DNA from: Morella rubra
Taxonomy: Eukaryota; Streptophyta; Magnoliopsida; Fagales; Myricaceae
Reading direction: 5' to 3'
Length of the DNA stretch: 64,000 bases
Assembly: GCA_003952965.2 (NCBI GenBank)
Contig: CM025855.1
Span: 31,719,480-31,783,479 of the forward strand
Shown here: positions 60,801-64,000 of the stretch, piece by piece
How the letters are laid out: each line of letters begins with the position of its first letter
Numbering within the stretch: position 1 is the first letter of the stretch
The notes under the pieces: generated by a model
The model's input: the letters and a program-made list of their open reading frames with translations, nothing else
What the model was told of the DNA's origin: nothing
Database searches by the model: none
Position numbers and translations under genes: made by a program

Positions 60801-63350
60801 TTCCTCAATTTCTATAATATTAAGATGTGTAATTTTTAAACAAATTAGTTTGGTGTTAATTTCTTATTTATTATTTTGCCTATAAAGTCTTCTCACATTG
60901 AAATATTTTGGTATCATTATACCATAATAATAAAGGTACCTTATTTATTGAACAATTTTTTCAGGATTTAATTTATATGTTTTGTGATAAGCAAGAATAT
61001 CTATTACTTTAGACTACTATTCGCTAATGTTTATGTCTTCAACATTTAATGATTAATCGAATTTTTTGAAAACTTGTATTAGTTTTAGGACTGGATTTTA
61101 TTACGTTATCTATATTGTATGACAATGTAAACTCCTCCATTAAGGAGATATGCATCGTTGATCTTTTCTGATGAAGTGTATCAATAGAAGTAAATTAATT
61201 ATTCTGATATAATTTTGGTGCAATTATTTTAATGTACATTTTGATTACTAATAAGACTTCCCTCAATAAGATGCTAATTTATCTTATTCAACTATTATGG
61301 TATACTATTGTTAAACTAATTTTGTATAGTTAGGAATACTTTTTTATATATAAATATATATTTTTGTTTTTTAATATGGTACAGTGTTGACCGCATTTAA
61401 ATCTAGATATTATGTCATTTAAAATAATTTCAAAATATCTTTAAAGGATCTAATTTAGTTTGATTAATCACAATATTTAAATTTAGTGGATTCTGATTCA
61501 TTTTCTTTTGTTCTAATACCATTAAATTAATCACACTGAATATTTTATTTTTTGTACAGATAATTAAGGTACTTAAATTAATTATAAACTATTTAAATTT
61601 TACAATTTATTATATAGAATTTATTTTTTTGTCTATAACTCTTCGATTAATCTACTTGCTTCATTTTCTTCTCTATTTATATGGTAAGGATCTAGTTATT
61701 TTGTCTAGTAACTCTCCATATTAATGATTTATTTATTATATCTCATCCAATATTAGGACGTTAAGCATATTTTTAAACTCTTAATGTAATTATGGACTAT
61801 TAATGGTATTATATAAATTTTGGATCTAATAACTCTTACCATTCATCTATTTGCCCTTATTCATTTTCTTCATACTAAGTAAAGTAAATCTTTAAAAAAT
61901 TATTTGACTCAAAAGTTTTCTATTTACTATTTTGGTTTATACTAGCTTCATAATCTATTTTTCTTTCAACATTGATGAAGCAAAAGACTGTTTATGCTTG
62001 TAGACTTTTACTTCTAGTTAATTATAAACTATTTAATTATTTAACAATAATTATGATGGTTTAAACTAATTTTTCGTTATTTAATATTATATATGGTACT
62101 ACAACTCCATATACTCTATATAATCTATATTTGCTTACATTTATTTCAATCAATATTAGAAATGTATTTATATTTTTAAAAAAATATTATAATTTTAGGA
62201 TACGGATATATTTAAATTTGTGTATATATGTCTATAATAATTACTCATAATTATGACTCTAAGTTAATATTACTATTTTGCTTGATTCTTCTTTCAATTT
62301 ATAAGAAATGTAATATGGGACGATTTTATTTCTCTTTTTTGTTACTAGACTTACTTTGCACACATTAGTCCTATATTTCCTCAATTTTCTTTAATAATTA
62401 AGAGTATCATATGTATATTAAGCTAGATTAATTATGGGCTTTTTATATTTATATATCGTCTATAATTATATTCCATTATAAATATTTGGGTTACGATTTT
62501 CCATAAATATCAAGGTATTAATTTGAATACAAATTAATATTACAGAGATTATTCAAAATTATATCTTTTGGTCTATAACTTTCCTTAATCTATTGTGAGC
62601 TTCATTTTCATCAATATTATGATGTTTAATTTTTGAACTAATTAATTTAAACTATTATATTATTAATATATACCTTTTCCCTACTAATCTCCCTCAATTA
62701 TATCTTACTTTCCTAAATTATACTCACAAGCATTAAGGATCTAATTTGTATTATGCTAATTGTTAAGCAATTTTTATTTATATTTATGAGATCTAATATA
62801 TAAAGTCTTCAATTAATAACTATTTGAGATTATTTTACAGTAAATTATTAAAGGTGGTAATAATTTTATTGAAGGCAAATTTGAACAGAGGATTTTCTAA
62901 TTTAATTCTTTTGGTCTATATCTCCATGTAATCGATTATTGCATCATTTTCTTTAATATTTAAGGGATATCTATTTTTGAACTAATTTAATTTTGGAAAT
63001 ATTTATTCAATAACTTGTCTTGTTAACTGCTAATTTCTCCTCCACTAATCTATTATGCATGTATGAATAATATTAAGAGTATAAATTTATTAATGTATGT
63101 TTAATATGGTGGTCGTTTTTAAAATGTACATTTTAGGTCTATAGCATCCATTTAATCTTATTTTCCTCATTTTCCATTTATATATTTAGGTATCATAAAT
63201 TTTAAAATAATTAATAATATGGTCATATTTTTAATTTATAAGTATTGTCTATAAAGGGTCTACCAGAAATATTAAATCATATATTTATAGGGTATAAATA
63301 TATTACAATAAATTAATTCAATAAGTTAGGGCTATAATTACCTCTTCGGG
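57850..63350. repeat. Very AT-rich, degenerate repeat array
   Basis: Diverged versions of the same words recur across more than 5 kb: TTTTGGTCTATAACTCTTC, a block with TTAATCTATTTGCTTCATTTTC, TTCAATATTATGGTATCTAA, TTTTGAACAAATTAATTT, and GGACTATTTTTAATTTATC. Order is roughly kept, at a spacing I estimate at a few hundred bases. The plus strand is T-rich. No gene seen. It looks like an old satellite, or a poorly resolved consensus of one. Confidence 0.65.
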
Positions 63351-64000
63351 GTATAAATGAAGATATTAAATAATATGTGGGATTTGAAGGGAAAAAAATA
63401 AATAAATAAAATAAATATTAAAAATTAAGGAGATTAAAAAAAAAATATATATATAAAAAAATAAATATAATAAAATTTATAAAATAAATATAAAAATGAA
63501 ATAAAATATGAAAAACATATATTTTAAAAAAATATCCTAAAAAGAAGATTTTCAATAAGATCAATGAAAAAATATGAAATTGATTATGATGAAAGAAAAA
63601 AAAATAAATATAATTTATAGAAATTGATTAAAAAGTGATGAGAAATAATATTTTAATAAATATTATAATAATAAAAAAAAATAAAATATATTATAAATAT
63701 CAATATAATAATTAATATATAATATAAAGAAATAATATAAATGAAAAGAACGGTTAAGAATAAAAACATAAATAATATAAAATGTAATATATAGTACAAT
63801 AAATAAATAAATTAAAGAAATTATAAAAAATATAGATTAATAATATAATAAAAAAATAATAAAGAATATTTATAAGTAAAATAATTATAAATATAATAAA
63901 AAACTATATATATTGATATAAAGTATTAAAAATAAATAGAAGTATAGGATAATAATTTATTTAAAAAATTAAAAATATAAAGATATAAAAATATTAAAAC
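63351..64000. repeat. A/T-only low-complexity tail
   Basis: From about 63.36 kb the plus strand becomes A-rich with almost no C (only a handful in 640 bases), made of AAATAAATAT-type words. This reverses the T-bias of the preceding array and holds no open frame of note. Confidence 0.75.

Overview
This is nuclear DNA from a plant, most likely a woody eudicot. The genes are intron-rich with GT/AG junctions, the intergenic DNA is AT-rich and full of microsatellites, and the families present (DYW-type PPR, JAZ/TIFY, B-box, LITAF, WW-domain CFL1-like) are typical of flowering plants. The species cannot be named from the sequence.

Layout. At 1.5-4.2 kb lie two or more minus-strand exons of a gene I do not recognise. 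A complete intronless DYW-type PPR gene follows at 4.77-7.27 kb (minus). Between it and the next gene is a well-formed C/D-box snoRNA of the U36 type (7.72-7.80 kb, plus). A six-exon JAZ10-like gene (JAZ-A) sits at 11.2-12.8 kb (minus). From about 17.7 to 24.4 kb the block that starts inside the PPR 5' end and runs past the JAZ promoter is repeated. This second copy holds a PPR 5' remnant, a decayed snoRNA and a second intact JAZ10-like gene (JAZ-B, 20.7-22.6 kb, minus). A smaller, fresher tandem repeat (14.37-16.6 kb) lies between the two copies, and a foldback Mutator-type element (19.23-19.76 kb) is inserted in copy B.

Further right are a two-exon WW-domain CFL1-like gene (30.1-31.4 kb, minus) and a three-exon LITAF-domain gene of the GILP type (36.0-38.9 kb, plus). 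A near-perfect inverted repeat (47.06-49.34 kb) has arms of about 1.03 kb, each carrying the 5' part of a CONSTANS-LIKE 14/15-type B-box gene. After it come a broken ankyrin-repeat gene (50.2-52.7 kb), a local tandem-repeat field (53.1-55.15 kb), the last two exons of an unrecognised gene next to an assembly gap (56.6-57.5 kb), and more than 6 kb of very AT-rich degenerate repeat up to the window end.

How it fits together. From memory, JAZ10, the DYW PPR gene and GILP are close neighbours in Arabidopsis (At5g13220, At5g13230, At5g13190), and CFL1 lies beside the B-box gene COL14 (At2g33510, At2g33500). The window therefore looks like an old conserved block with later local duplication. The main biological themes are jasmonate repression (two JAZ repressors with conserved upstream G-boxes but different degrons), organelle RNA editing (PPR), rRNA 2'-O-methylation (snoRNA), and a possible hairpin-forming B-box locus.
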